From: Actinomadura nitritigenes
GTDB lineage: Bacteria; Actinomycetota; Actinomycetes; Streptosporangiales; Streptosporangiaceae
NCBI RefSeq assembly: GCF_017573545.1
Contig: NZ_JAGEOK010000009.1
Location: forward strand, 248,001 to 312,000
DNA length: 64,000 bases
Direction: 5' to 3'
Part shown: positions 27,295-35,782 of the stretch, in pieces
How the letters are laid out: each line of letters starts with the position of its first letter
Position numbering within the stretch: position 1 is the stretch's first letter
Translations under genes and position numbers: made by a program
The notes under the pieces: model-generated
What the model was told of the DNA's origin: nothing
The model's database searches: none
What the model saw: only the letters and a program-made list of their open reading frames with translations

Positions 27295-28071
27295 ATGAGC
27301 CCGCATCCCGCCGCCGCACCCGCGCCGCCGCCGGGCGCGGGCGAGACCGCGCAGGAACCGGAGCCGGGCGGGGGCCCGCCCGTGTCGCGGGCCGCCGTCG
27401 TGAAGCTGCTGGTCCTCGGCGCGGTCCTGCTCGGCGTGGGCGTCCTCGTGGCGATCGCCGGGGGCGCGCTGTGGGGCGACGTCAGCGCGTGGGTCGACTC
27501 GCTCGGCTGGTGGGGGCCGCTCGTGTTCGCGGTCTGCTACGCCCTGGCGGTGACGGCGCTGGTGCCCGGATCGGTGCTGAACGCGTCCGCCGGGGCGCTG
27601 TTCGGCGTCGCCGTCGGCGTGGGGTCGGTCCTGGTCGGCGCCACCGTGGGCGCCGCGATCTCGTTCGCGCTGGCGAGGGCCCTCGGACGTCCCGCCGTGG
27701 CCCGGTACGCCGGGTCCGGGCGGCTCGCCCGCCTCGACGCCTACCTGTCGCGCCGCGCGTTCGAGTCGGTGCTGGTGCTGCGGATGGTCGGGCTGTTCCC
27801 GTTCGGGGTGGTGAACTACGGCGCGGGCGTCGCGGGCGTCCGGTTCGCGCCCTACCTCGCGGGCACCTTCGCCGGGATCATCCCGGGGACGCTCGTCTAC
27901 ACCGGGCTCGGCAGGGCGCTGCGCGAGCCCGGATCCCCCATGGTGTGGATCGCGCCGGTCGGGCTGGTCGCGCTCAGCGCGTTCAGCTGGTGGCTGTCGC
28001 GGTACGTCCGTTCTCGCGGCGAGCGCGCCGAGGCGGGCGCCGTGCCCGCCCTCGCCGAGGCCGACGACTAG
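27295..28071 (+). CDS. TVP38/TMEM64-family membrane protein (VTT/DedA-like)
   Basis: 258 residues from ATG 27295, with AGGAG 5 nt upstream; a start seven codons earlier is possible. An Ala/Pro-rich N-terminal 30 residues is followed by about six hydrophobic segments. The central SNARE-associated/VTT domain is recognisable (FPFGVVNYGAGVAGVRFAPYLAGTFAGIIPGTLVYTGLG). Family members are membrane proteins linked to lipid scrambling or flipping and envelope homeostasis; a direct function here is not established. Confidence 0.85.
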   Translation: MSPHPAAAPAPPPGAGETAQEPEPGGGPPVSRAAVVKLLVLGAVLLGVGVLVAIAGGALWGDVSAWVDSLGWWGPLVFAVCYALAVTALVPGSVLNASAGALFGVAVGVGSVLVGATVGAAISFALARALGRPAVARYAGSGRLARLDAYLSRRAFESVLVLRMVGLFPFGVVNYGAGVAGVRFAPYLAGTFAGIIPGTLVYTGLGRALREPGSPMVWIAPVGLVALSAFSWWLSRYVRSRGERAEAGAVPALAEADD

Positions 28072-28075
28072 GCGC

Positions 28076-28107
28076 TTGACCTTGACACCGGTGTGAGGCC
28101 CTAGCGT
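28076..28107 (+). promoter_or_regulatory. MerR-type promoter upstream of the SDR gene
   Basis: TTGACC at 28076-28081 and TAGCGT at 28102-28107 are separated by an over-long 20-bp spacer. The spacer contains a near-palindrome centred on GACACCGGTGTGA. Long-spacer promoters with a central dyad are the hallmark of MerR-family activation. No merR gene is within the window. Confidence 0.5.
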
Positions 28108-28130
28108 CACGGCCGTCGAAGGGAGACGAG

Positions 28131-28772
28131 ATGCCGGGAGCAGTGGTCATCGGAGCCGGGCCGGGGATCGGCGCGGCCGTCGCGCGGCGGTTCGCCCGCG
28201 AGGGGATGCCGATCGCCCTCATCGGACGCAACCCCGGGAAGCTGGCCGAGATCGAGGAGGCGACCGCGCCCGTCCTCCGGCTGGCCGCCGACGCCGCCGA
28301 CGAGACGGCGCTGCGCGGCGCGCTCGACGCCGCGGCGGCCGAGTTCGGCGTCCCGGACGCCGTGGTCTACAACGCGGCGCTCGTCCGGCCGGACCGGATC
28401 GGCGAGCTGTCCGCCCGCGAGCACCTGGACGCCTGGGCGGTCAACGTCGGCGGGGCGCTGACGGCCGCCGCCCGCGTCGCGCCGGACATGGCGCGGCGCG
28501 GGAGCGGGACGTTCATCGTCACCGGCGGGATGCCGGAGCCGAAGCCCGGGTACGCCAGCCTCTCGCTCGGCAAGGCCGGGGTGCGGACGCTGGTGGCCCT
28601 GCTCGACCAGGAGTACGGGCCGTCCGGCGTCCACGCGGCGACCGTGACCGTGGACGGTCCCGTCGCCGCGGGGACCTTCTTCGACCCCGACCGCATCGCC
28701 GAGCACTACTGGCGCCTGCACGTCCAGCCGCGCGGCGAGTGGCAGCGGGAGATCGTCCACACCCCCGGCTAG
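28131..28772 (+). CDS. Atypical short-chain dehydrogenase lacking the catalytic tyrosine
   Basis: 213 residues. The N-terminus has an SDR-like Rossmann motif (VVIGAGPGIGAAVARRFAREG), and the body has the NAA/NVGG-like strands. The usual YxxxK is replaced by LSLGK: the lysine is kept but the position of the active tyrosine is leucine, with a tyrosine three residues further upstream. This looks like a recognisable actinobacterial subgroup rather than a damaged gene, because the rest is intact. It may bind a nucleotide without normal reductase chemistry. The upstream region has a MerR-type promoter. Its stop is 1 bp from that of the convergent SDR. Confidence 0.78.
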   Translation: MPGAVVIGAGPGIGAAVARRFAREGMPIALIGRNPGKLAEIEEATAPVLRLAADAADETALRGALDAAAAEFGVPDAVVYNAALVRPDRIGELSAREHLDAWAVNVGGALTAAARVAPDMARRGSGTFIVTGGMPEPKPGYASLSLGKAGVRTLVALLDQEYGPSGVHAATVTVDGPVAAGTFFDPDRIAEHYWRLHVQPRGEWQREIVHTPG

Positions 28773-28773
28773 G

Positions 28774-29481
28774 TCACCAGGGGAGGCGGCCCTCGGCGTC
28801 GAAGTAGCCGCCGGTCGGCCCGTCCGGCGCGACCCGCGCCATCCGGACGATGATCTCGGCGCCCTCCTCGACGGTCTGCGTGCCGGTGCGGCCGTTCAGG
28901 TCCGTCGCGGTGAACCCGGGCTCGACCGCGTTGATCCGCATCTCCGGGAACGCCTTCGCGAACTGCACGGTGACCATGTTGACCGCGGCCTTGGACGCCG
29001 GGTACGCGACGCCCGGGTAGGCGTACGCGGGCGTGCCCGGGTCGGTGACCTTCGCCAGCGAGGCGAGCCCGCTGGACACGTTCACGATGACCGGCGCCTC
29101 CGACCGGCGCAGCAGCGGCAGGAACGCGTGCGTGACGCGCACCACCCCGAACACGTTCGTCTCGAAGGACGTCCGCATCATGTCGGCGGTGACCTCGGCG
29201 GCGCCGGGCACGGCGTTGCCGGGCAGCCGGGCCTCGATCCCGGCGTTGTTGACCAGGACGTCGAGGCCGCCGTCGGCCTCGATCGTCTTCGCGGCGGCCT
29301 CGACGGACGCGTCGTCGGTGACGTCGAGGACGACCAGCCGCGCGCCCAGTTCGGCGGCGGCGCGGCGGCCGCGCTCGGCGTCCCGGCTGCCGATGTAGAC
29401 GGTGTGGCCCGCGGCGATGAGCCGCCGAGCGGTCTCGTGGCCCAGGCCCTTGTTCGCTCCGGTGATCAGTGTTGTCGTCAT
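28774..29481 (-). CDS. Short-chain dehydrogenase/reductase
   Basis: 235 residues from ATG 29481 (MTTTLITGANKGLG). It has the TGxxxGxG cofactor motif, NNAG, catalytic Ser and YPASK (YxxxK), so it should be an active NAD(P)-dependent oxidoreductase. The gene is divergent from an XRE/MmyB regulator 103 bp away, an arrangement in which the regulator commonly controls the SDR. Substrate unknown. Confidence 0.88.
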   Translation of the reverse strand: MTTTLITGANKGLGHETARRLIAAGHTVYIGSRDAERGRRAAAELGARLVVLDVTDDASVEAAAKTIEADGGLDVLVNNAGIEARLPGNAVPGAAEVTADMMRTSFETNVFGVVRVTHAFLPLLRRSEAPVIVNVSSGLASLAKVTDPGTPAYAYPGVAYPASKAAVNMVTVQFAKAFPEMRINAVEPGFTATDLNGRTGTQTVEEGAEIIVRMARVAPDGPTGGYFDAEGRLPW

Positions 29482-29583
29482 GTCTCCAGGTTGCGGCGGG
29501 ACGGGGCGGTCAGCCAGCCGTCCCTTCTTCCTGGGAACGGCGGTACCAGGCAGGATCCCGGTGCGGGCGGGCAGACTGGGGGC

Positions 29584-30423
29584 ATGGCACCGGGGAAGTT
29601 CGGCAGGACGCTGCACCGCTGGCGCGACCGGGTCCCGCCGGAGGCGGCGGGGCTGCCCGCGGGCGGGCACCGGCGCACCGCCGGGCTGCGCCGCGAGGAG
29701 TTGGCCCAGCTCGCCGGGATCTCCGTCGACTACGTCACCCGGCTGGAGCAGGGCCGCGCGTCCAACCCGTCGCCGCAGGTCGTCGAGGCGCTGGCCCGCG
29801 CGCTGCGGCTGTCCGGGGACGAGCGCGAGCACCTGTTCCACCTCGCCGGGCTGGTGCCCCCCGGCCCGGACGCGGTGCCCGCCTACATCACCCCGAGCGT
29901 CCAGCGGCTCCTGGACCGGCTGTCCGGGACGCCCGTCGCGGTCTACGACGCGGCGTGGACGCTGCTGCTCGCCAACCCGATGTACACGGCGCTCATGGGG
30001 GACACGTCCGGCTGGCGGGGGATCGAGCGGAACGGCGTGTGGCGGAACTTCCTCGGGCCGGAGAACCGCGTCCGGTACACGCCGGAGGAGCGGCGCGAGT
30101 TCCTGGCGGCGCTGGCCGGGGACCTGCGCGACGCCGCCGGCCGCTACCACGCCGACCGGGGGCTCCAGCACCTGATCGCGGAACTGCACGCCAGGAGCGA
30201 GGTGTTCGCGGAGCTGTGGGACGCCGGGACGGTCGGCCGGCACGAGGCGTCCCGCAAGATCATCGACCATCCGCGGGTGGGCGCGCTCACGCTGGACTGC
30301 GACGTGCTGACGGTGCGCGGCCCCGACCTGCGCCTCATGATCTACACGGCGGAGCCCGGCACCGAGGACGCGGACCGGCTGGCGCTCCTCGCGGTCCTCG
30401 GCACCCAGTCCCTCACGGGCTAG
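29584..30423 (+). CDS. XRE-family regulator with MmyB-type ligand domain
   Basis: 279 residues. The N-terminal HTH reads LRREELAQLAGISVDYVTRLEQGR, and the rest is the MmyB-like PAS-fold ligand-binding domain (VAVYDAAWTLLLANPMYTALMGD, then WRNFLGPENR). Such proteins are abundant in actinomycetes and are often divergent from an oxidoreductase they regulate, as here with the SDR at 28774-29481. ATG 29584 has a GGGGG ribosome site. Confidence 0.9.
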   Translation: MAPGKFGRTLHRWRDRVPPEAAGLPAGGHRRTAGLRREELAQLAGISVDYVTRLEQGRASNPSPQVVEALARALRLSGDEREHLFHLAGLVPPGPDAVPAYITPSVQRLLDRLSGTPVAVYDAAWTLLLANPMYTALMGDTSGWRGIERNGVWRNFLGPENRVRYTPEERREFLAALAGDLRDAAGRYHADRGLQHLIAELHARSEVFAELWDAGTVGRHEASRKIIDHPRVGALTLDCDVLTVRGPDLRLMIYTAEPGTEDADRLALLAVLGTQSLTG

Positions 30424-30479
30424 CCGGGACCCGCGCAGGCGGCGCAGAGGCGGGCCGGAGTCGTTCCGGGGGCCGGAGT

Positions 30480-30498
30480 CCCTCCGCGGGCCGGAGGG
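30480..30498. terminator. Hairpin between convergent XRE regulator and PAP2-like genes
   Basis: CCCTCCG and CGGAGGG form a 7-bp stem with a 5-nt loop in the 80-bp gap between the two stop codons. It is GC-rich with no T tract and may serve either strand. Confidence 0.45.
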
Positions 30499-30504
30499 CG
30501 TCCG

Positions 30505-31419
30505 TCACGGGCCGGCCAGCTCCGGGCCTTTGTCCGTGTCGGCCCTGGCGACACCGCTCGCCTGCCGCTCCAGGCCGGCCGTCGCGGCGCCGGCGGCCGC
30601 ACCGGCCTTGGAGCCGACGGCCGCGCTCGTCGCCGGTTCGCCGGGCACGGGGGCCTCTCCGTCCGGCTCGCCCGCCGCTTCCGCGACGTCGACCACGTCC
30701 GCGGGGGCGGGGGCGAGGGCGGGCGCGGGGTCGGGGCGGTTGCGCTTGATCAGCTGGCCGGCCGCGTAGGTCGTCCCGTTGCCGGCCCAGACCAGGCCGG
30801 TCCCGAAGAGGGCCGCCATGGACACCGCCACGCCCGCGATCACGTCCAGCACGTAGTGGTTGGCGGTGATCACGACGACGATCGCGGTGACGACCGGGTG
30901 CAGCACGGCGAGCCAGCGCACGCGGTGGCGGGGCAGCAGCGCCATGATGACCACCGCGACCCACACCGCCCATCCCATGTGCAGGGACGGCATGGCGGCG
31001 AACTGGTCGGCCTCCACGCCGCCGGGGCTGTGGACGGTCCCGAAGCCCGCCATGGCCACCGAGTCGACGAACCCCTCGTGCGGCAGCAGCCGGGGCGGCA
31101 TCACCGGCAGGACGAAGAACACGACCAGCCCGGCGAGGTTGGTCAGGACGAGGGCGTTGCGCGCGGGCCGGTAGACGCCGGGCCCGGCGAGGTAGCACAG
31201 CAGCAGGATGCCCATCGTGAAGCCGGTGTGCATGTGCTGGTAGATCCAGACGGCGACCTCGGACAGATCGTGATGCCGCGTCAACCAGTGGTTCGTCCGG
31301 AGTTCAAGATCGAGGCCGAGGTGCTTCTCTATGCTCAGGACGTCCCGGCCATGGGAGAGCGCCGGCCCGTACCGCGTGTCGGCCAGCGAGCGGATGTAGC
31401 CGTAGACCTGGAGCAGCAC
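30505..31419 (-). CDS. PAP2-superfamily membrane protein (inositol phosphotransferase/AUR1-like)
   Basis: 304 residues from GTG 31419. Several membrane helices surround a PAP2-type active site: VMPPRLLPHEGF, MPSLHMGWAVWVAV (the SxxH region) and a downstream NHYVLDVIAG with histidine and aspartate in the usual order. The family hydrolyses lipid phosphates or transfers phospho-groups between lipids on the membrane's outer side. The C-terminal 90 residues are Ala/Pro/Glu-rich and likely disordered. The reading frame stays open for about 38 codons upstream of GTG 31419, encoding a basic stretch and the start of the first helix (WLIGELAIVFVLL), but no ATG, GTG or TTG occurs there. The real start may be non-canonical. 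Confidence 0.75.
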   Translation of the reverse strand: MLLQVYGYIRSLADTRYGPALSHGRDVLSIEKHLGLDLELRTNHWLTRHHDLSEVAVWIYQHMHTGFTMGILLLCYLAGPGVYRPARNALVLTNLAGLVVFFVLPVMPPRLLPHEGFVDSVAMAGFGTVHSPGGVEADQFAAMPSLHMGWAVWVAVVIMALLPRHRVRWLAVLHPVVTAIVVVITANHYVLDVIAGVAVSMAALFGTGLVWAGNGTTYAAGQLIKRNRPDPAPALAPAPADVVDVAEAAGEPDGEAPVPGEPATSAAVGSKAGAAAGAATAGLERQASGVARADTDKGPELAGP

Positions 31420-31947
31420 GAAGACGATCGCCAGCTCGCCGATCAGCCATGGCCGCTTGCGGCGCGGCCGGCGGACGTCGGTGTCATGGCCGGTGCGGCG
31501 CCCCTCGGGGCGCAGGAGTAGCGCGCGGACGGCTCAGCCCTCTTTTCCCCACGACGGCCCGGCGGGACCCTGCGCGAGCCGCTCAACGGCCGACCGTACA
31601 TCCCTTACGCCCCCTGTGGCACACCGGGGGGCGATCTTGTACTTGGCTGCGGCCTTCTCTCCGGCCGGTCACCTGGCGGCCGGGGACCCGTGAACGGGCG
31701 CCCAAGCCCAGGTCAAACAGGGTAAAGCAGGTTCTGGCGGGCACGGTACGGCCGGTGCCGGCCGCCACCCGCCCCGGCCGTGGGATCAAAGCCGTTCAAC
31801 GGTCGGTCGGCGACACGCTCGCCGAGTCCTCGTCGCGCAGGGCGGCGACGCCCGCGGCAGCCGCCGGAGCGCGGCGCGGGCCGCCGTGCCGGGGATTTTT
31901 AGAACGTGTTCTTGTCTTGGGCGGGCGGACCGGTCAGGCTGTCTCGC
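31420..31947. other. 528-bp intergenic region
   Basis: No convincing gene is seen on either strand; open frames here have Arg/Pro-rich, non-homogeneous translations. The first 115 bp continue the PAP2 frame on the minus strand. The last 50 bp contain the KstR-like operator and the promoter of the NTF2-like gene. The segment between holds GC-rich imperfect dyads and a locally AT-rich patch near 31690-31740. Confidence 0.5.
31900..31913. promoter_or_regulatory. KstR-like operator 1
   Basis: The 12-bp palindrome AGAACGTGTTCT (31901-31912) fits the KstR motif TNNAACNNGTTNNA except for the final base. It lies 35 bp upstream of the NTF2-like gene start. A perfect version occurs 550 bp downstream. 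Confidence 0.6.
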
Positions 31948-32421
31948 ATGGACCTGGAAGCGCTGGAAGAGATCCGCCGGCTCAAGCACCGCTACCTGCG
32001 CTGCGTCGACCTCAAGCAGTGGGACGAGTTCGCCGGGCTGTTCACCCCCGGCGCCGTCGCCGAGTACGACACGCCCGTCCTCCGCAAGACCCTGCGCCTG
32101 GAGGGACGGGACGCGATCGTCGAGTACATGCGCGGCAACCTCGGCGACGACAAGATCAGCGCGCACACCGCGGGGGCCCCGGAGATCGACATCGACGGCG
32201 ACCGGGCGACCGGCGTCTGGTCCCTCGACGACACGATCATCATTCCGGAGCACCGGCTGCTCATCCGGGGCGCCGCGTTCTACCACGACGTCTACCGGCG
32301 CGGCGAGGGCGGCCACTGGCTGGTGGAGAGGACCGGGCACACGCGGACGTACGAGTACATGGTGTCGCTCGACGACGTTCCGAGCCTGAAGTTCACCACG
32401 CCGGTGCCCGGCTCCCGGTGA
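31948..32421 (+). CDS. NTF2-like (SnoaL-fold) protein
   Basis: 157 residues from ATG 31948. The opening LEEIRRLKHRYLRCVDLKQWDEFAGLFTPGAVAEYD is characteristic of SnoaL-like NTF2-fold proteins of the polyketide cyclase/dehydratase or steroid-isomerase type. D/Y/H residues that could be catalytic are present, but the reaction is not known. The gene sits between two KstR-like palindromes, and those sites plus the downstream genes suggest a lipid or steroid connection (inference). Confidence 0.8.
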   Translation: MDLEALEEIRRLKHRYLRCVDLKQWDEFAGLFTPGAVAEYDTPVLRKTLRLEGRDAIVEYMRGNLGDDKISAHTAGAPEIDIDGDRATGVWSLDDTIIIPEHRLLIRGAAFYHDVYRRGEGGHWLVERTGHTRTYEYMVSLDDVPSLKFTTPVPGSR

Positions 32422-32447
32422 TCGGGACCCGTTCGTTGACCCGGACG

Positions 32448-32461
32448 TAGAACGCGTTCTA
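32448..32461. promoter_or_regulatory. KstR-like operator 2
   Basis: TAGAACGCGTTCTA is a perfect 14-bp palindrome and a full match to TNNAACNNGTTNNA, the consensus of the sterol repressor KstR. It lies between a possible -35 (TTGACC, 32436-32441) and a possible -10 (TACCGT, 32460-32465), 70 bp before the DUF1254/DUF1214-like gene, so binding should block transcription of the operon. Confidence 0.65.
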
Positions 32462-32531
32462 CCGTCCGGTCCCGATACGCGCGAGCAGCGCACCCGCGCA
32501 CGCGCCGATCCCGCGTCCCCAGGAGAGCCCG

Positions 32532-33740
32532 GTGGCCACCGACGCTACAGACCGTTCCGACGCCGCGACGCGCCCGTTCGCCGACGCGATCGTCGAGGCC
32601 GAGCAGATCATCCGCAACGCGCCGTTCGTCAGGACCGACCAGGACCTCGCCGAGGGCCTGGACTACCTCGCCGGCAGCATCAAGGCGTCGCTGCACATGG
32701 TCGGCGCCTACCAGCACGACCACCCGTACTTCGCCTCGTCCACCGGCCCGTACACCAAGCTGGGCCTGGACAACCCGGACACGCTGTACTTCCACGCCTA
32801 CCTCAGGGACGACGCCGAGTACGTCGTCACCGGGCGCCGCGGCACCACCGCCGACCTGAGCTTCCAGATCATGAACGGCGACTACTCGCCGACGCAGTCG
32901 CCGGACAGCCTCACCGCGTTCGACGACCGGAGGCTGACGATCGCCGCGGACGGGACGTTCCGGCTGCGGTTCGGCCCGCCGAAGGACGGCGAGGGGGACG
33001 ACTACGTCGCGCTCGCGCCCGGCTCGGCGATGCTGATCGTCCGGGAGGTGTTCGGCGACTGGGAGAACGAGCGGCCCGGCGAGATCCGCATCCACCGCGC
33101 CGACACCCTCGGGACGTCCCCGGAGCCCGTCCCGTCCGACCGGATGGCGCGGCGGTACGCGGTGGCCGGGAAGATGCTGGTGTCCAGGATCAAGACCTTC
33201 CTGGCGTTCCCGGAGTGGCACTACCTGAAGCTCCCGGTCAACACGCTGACCGAGCCGCGCGCGACGCCCGGCGGGCTCGCGACGCAGTTCTCGTCCGTCG
33301 GGCACTACGACCTGGCCGACGACGAGGTCATGGTCATCACCGCGCCCGCCGCCGACCCGTCGGTGGCGCCGTACATGGGCTTCCAGCTCGGCAGCATGTG
33401 GTACATCTCGCTCGACTACATCAACCACCAGACGAGCCTCACCCGCGACCAGGCGCGCGTGGACCCGGACGGGAAGATCCGCTACGTGGTCAGCGAGCGC
33501 GACCCCGGCCTCGCCAACTGGATCGAGCGGACCGGCCACAGCCGCGGCTACCTGCAGTTCCGCTGGCAGCGGCTCACCCGCGACCTCACCCCCGCCGACG
33601 GCCCCACCGCCGAGATCGTCAAGTTCGACGAGCTGCCGCGCGTGCTGCCGCACTACGAGGGCCAGCGCGTCACCCCCGGGGAGTGGAAGGAACGGATCGC
33701 GGCCCGCCAGGTCGCCGTGGCGCGGAGGATGCTCGGCTGA
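32532..33740 (+). CDS. DUF1254/DUF1214-like protein of the KstR-like operon
   Basis: 402 residues from GTG 32532, with AGGAGAG upstream. The N-terminal two thirds resembles the DUF1214/DUF1254 fold (TKLGLDNPDTLYFHAYLRDDAEYVVTGRRG, then HYLKLPVNTLTEP), a beta-rich domain of unknown biochemical function. No signal peptide or membrane segment is apparent. It is the first gene of an operon with an SDR (overlapping TGATG) and a sulfotransferase. The operator immediately upstream suggests a steroid- or lipid-responsive repressor. Reaction unknown. Confidence 0.7.
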   Translation: MATDATDRSDAATRPFADAIVEAEQIIRNAPFVRTDQDLAEGLDYLAGSIKASLHMVGAYQHDHPYFASSTGPYTKLGLDNPDTLYFHAYLRDDAEYVVTGRRGTTADLSFQIMNGDYSPTQSPDSLTAFDDRRLTIAADGTFRLRFGPPKDGEGDDYVALAPGSAMLIVREVFGDWENERPGEIRIHRADTLGTSPEPVPSDRMARRYAVAGKMLVSRIKTFLAFPEWHYLKLPVNTLTEPRATPGGLATQFSSVGHYDLADDEVMVITAPAADPSVAPYMGFQLGSMWYISLDYINHQTSLTRDQARVDPDGKIRYVVSERDPGLANWIERTGHSRGYLQFRWQRLTRDLTPADGPTAEIVKFDELPRVLPHYEGQRVTPGEWKERIAARQVAVARRMLG

Positions 33741-34525
33741 TGGCTTCGGAACTGCTCAAGGACAAGGTCGTCGTCGTGTCCGGCGTCGGCCCCGGCCTCG
33801 GCCGCGGCCTCGCGCTCCAGTGCGCCAAGGCCGGCGCCGACATCGTGCTCGCGGCGCGCAACGAGGCCCGGCTCGCGGAGGTCGCGAAGGAGGTCGAGGA
33901 CCTCGGCCGCCGCGCCGTCACCGTCCCGACCGACATCAACGACGCCGCGGCCTGCGAACGGCTCGCCGAGACGGCCGTCGCGTCGTTCGGGCGGGTCGAC
34001 GGCCTCGTCAACAACGCGTTCGCGACGCCGCCGCTGCGCGACCTGATGAAGGTCGACATCGACGCGGTGCGCGCCGGGTTCGAGACGAACGTGCTCGCCG
34101 CGCTGCGCCTGACGAAGCTGCTCGTCCCCGCCCTGGAGGAGCGCGGAGGCTCCGTCGTGATGATCAACTCGGCGGTGCTGCGGCACTCGCGGCGCACCTT
34201 CGGCGCCTACAAGATGGCGAAGGCCGCGCTGCTGGCGATGACGCAGAACCTCTCCACCGAGCTCGGGCCGCGCGGCGTCCGCGTCAACACGATCGCGCCC
34301 GGATACATCTGGGCCGACAACCTCCAGTGGTACTTCAACCACCTCGCCGAGAAGCGCGGCGTCCCGATGCAGCAGGTGTACGACGAGAACGCCGCCACCA
34401 CCGACCTGCGCAGGCTCCCGGAGCCGGACGAGGTCGCCGACGCCGTCGTGTTCATGCTGTCGCCGCTGGCGCGCGCGGTCACCGGGCAGTGCCTGGACGT
34501 CAACTCCGGCGAGTGGCACCACTAG
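33740..34525 (+). CDS. Short-chain dehydrogenase/reductase
   Basis: 261 residues. The start ATG overlaps the preceding stop in TGATG, indicating coupled translation. The cofactor motif is SGVGPGLGRG, followed by NNAFA in place of NNAG, a catalytic Ser (INSAV) and YKMAK (YxxxK), so it is a classical active SDR. With KstR-like sites upstream and a sulfotransferase downstream, a hydroxysteroid or other lipid alcohol is a plausible substrate, but this is inference. Confidence 0.88.
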   Translation: MASELLKDKVVVVSGVGPGLGRGLALQCAKAGADIVLAARNEARLAEVAKEVEDLGRRAVTVPTDINDAAACERLAETAVASFGRVDGLVNNAFATPPLRDLMKVDIDAVRAGFETNVLAALRLTKLLVPALEERGGSVVMINSAVLRHSRRTFGAYKMAKAALLAMTQNLSTELGPRGVRVNTIAPGYIWADNLQWYFNHLAEKRGVPMQQVYDENAATTDLRRLPEPDEVADAVVFMLSPLARAVTGQCLDVNSGEWHH

Positions 34526-34554
34526 GAAGGCGCCCTGTTGAGGAAGGCACAGCG

Positions 34555-35715
34555 ATGAGCGCAGGCCGCGACAGCGTGGGGTCCGTCGAGGACCTCCACG
34601 CCTCCGCGAGCAGGGTCACCGGCATGACGGAGTTCGGTGACGACGACTACCTCGGCGGGCTGGAGGTCCTGCTCGGCTCGCTGGCGAAGGACGCCGGGCT
34701 CACCCCGGCCGGGAACAAGGCGCAGCGCGCGATGCTGCGCGGCGCCCTCGCCGCCCGGCAGTTCTCCGAGGCCGCCTGGAAGAAAAACCCCGGGTACGCG
34801 GATGTGCCGATCGAGCGGCCGATCTTCGTCACCGGGCTGCCCCGCACCGGCACGACGGCGCTGCACAGGCTGCTCACCGCCGACCCCGCCCACCAGGGCC
34901 TCGACCTGTGGCTCGCGGAGATCCCGCAGCCGCGCCCGCCCCGCGAGACCTGGGCGGACGACCCGCTCTTCCAGGCGATCGACGCCGCGTACCGCAAGCA
35001 CCACGTCGAGAACCCGGAGTTCATGGGCGTCCACTACATCTCGGCGGATTCCGTCGAGGAGTGCTGGCAGCTCCTCCGGCAGAACATGCTGTCGATCTCG
35101 TTCGAGTGCCTGGCGCACCTGCCGACGTACTCGTCCTGGCTCGCCGGGCAGGACTGGACGCCCGCCTACGCCCGGCACCGCCGCAACCTCCAGCTCATCG
35201 GCATGAACGACGCCGACCGCCGCTGGGTGCTGAAGAACCCGAGTCACCTGTTCGCCCTCGACGCGCTGCTGGAGGTCTACCCGGACGCGCTGATCGTCCA
35301 GACGCACCGGACGCCGCGCACCGCCATGGCGTCCATGTGCAGCCTCGCCGCGCACGCCACCGCCGGCTGGTCGGACGTCTTCACCGGCGCGACGATCGGC
35401 CGCGACCAGCTCGACCTGTGGAGCCGCGGCCTGGAGGCGTTCCGCGCCGAGCGGGCCCGGCACGACCAGGCCCGGTTCGCGGACGTGCACTACGACGACT
35501 TCGTCCGCGACCCGATCGGCACGGTCGAGGGCGTCTACGCGCACTTCGGGCTGCCGTTCACCGACGAGGCCCGGACGGCGATGGCGCGCCTGCACGGCGA
35601 GAGCACCACGAGCGCCGCGAAGCCGGCGCACCGCTATTCGCTGGAGGACTTCGGCCTCACTCCCGGCGAGGTGGACGAGCGGTTCGCCGACTACATGAGC
35701 GGCCTGCGGGCCTGA
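34555..35715 (+). CDS. Sulfotransferase
   Basis: 386 residues. The PAPS-binding 5'-phosphosulfate loop is visible as FVTGLPRTGTTALHRLL, and the 3' binding segment as IVQTHRTPRTAMASMCSL. The protein matches the long actinobacterial sulfotransferase family (Sulfotransfer_3-like), which sulfates lipids, sterols or other hydroxylated molecules. GAGGAAGG precedes ATG 34555. It ends the operon, and a 28-bp perfect palindrome follows 11 bp downstream. Confidence 0.88.
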   Translation: MSAGRDSVGSVEDLHASASRVTGMTEFGDDDYLGGLEVLLGSLAKDAGLTPAGNKAQRAMLRGALAARQFSEAAWKKNPGYADVPIERPIFVTGLPRTGTTALHRLLTADPAHQGLDLWLAEIPQPRPPRETWADDPLFQAIDAAYRKHHVENPEFMGVHYISADSVEECWQLLRQNMLSISFECLAHLPTYSSWLAGQDWTPAYARHRRNLQLIGMNDADRRWVLKNPSHLFALDALLEVYPDALIVQTHRTPRTAMASMCSLAAHATAGWSDVFTGATIGRDQLDLWSRGLEAFRAERARHDQARFADVHYDDFVRDPIGTVEGVYAHFGLPFTDEARTAMARLHGESTTSAAKPAHRYSLEDFGLTPGEVDERFADYMSGLRA

Positions 35716-35726
35716 CGCACCGGACG

Positions 35727-35754
35727 CGAGGGCGGGGCCGCGGCCCCGCCCTCG
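35727..35754 (+). terminator. Strong terminator of the sulfotransferase operon
   Basis: A perfect 28-bp palindrome with arms beginning CGAGGGCGGG and no loop in the DNA, followed by TTCC. It lies 11 bp after the sulfotransferase stop. Confidence 0.75.
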
Positions 35755-35782
35755 TTCCGTGCCCGGGAACCTTCCCCCGATT

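Noticed and set aside
28131..28772. Pseudogene call for the tyrosine-less SDR
   Set aside because: The frame is intact, starts after a ribosome site, and the rest of the fold is well preserved, so a functional variant family is more likely.
31583..31789. 68-codon minus-strand open frame in the long intergenic region
   Set aside because: Arg/Gly-rich composition, no ribosome site and no resemblance to a known protein.
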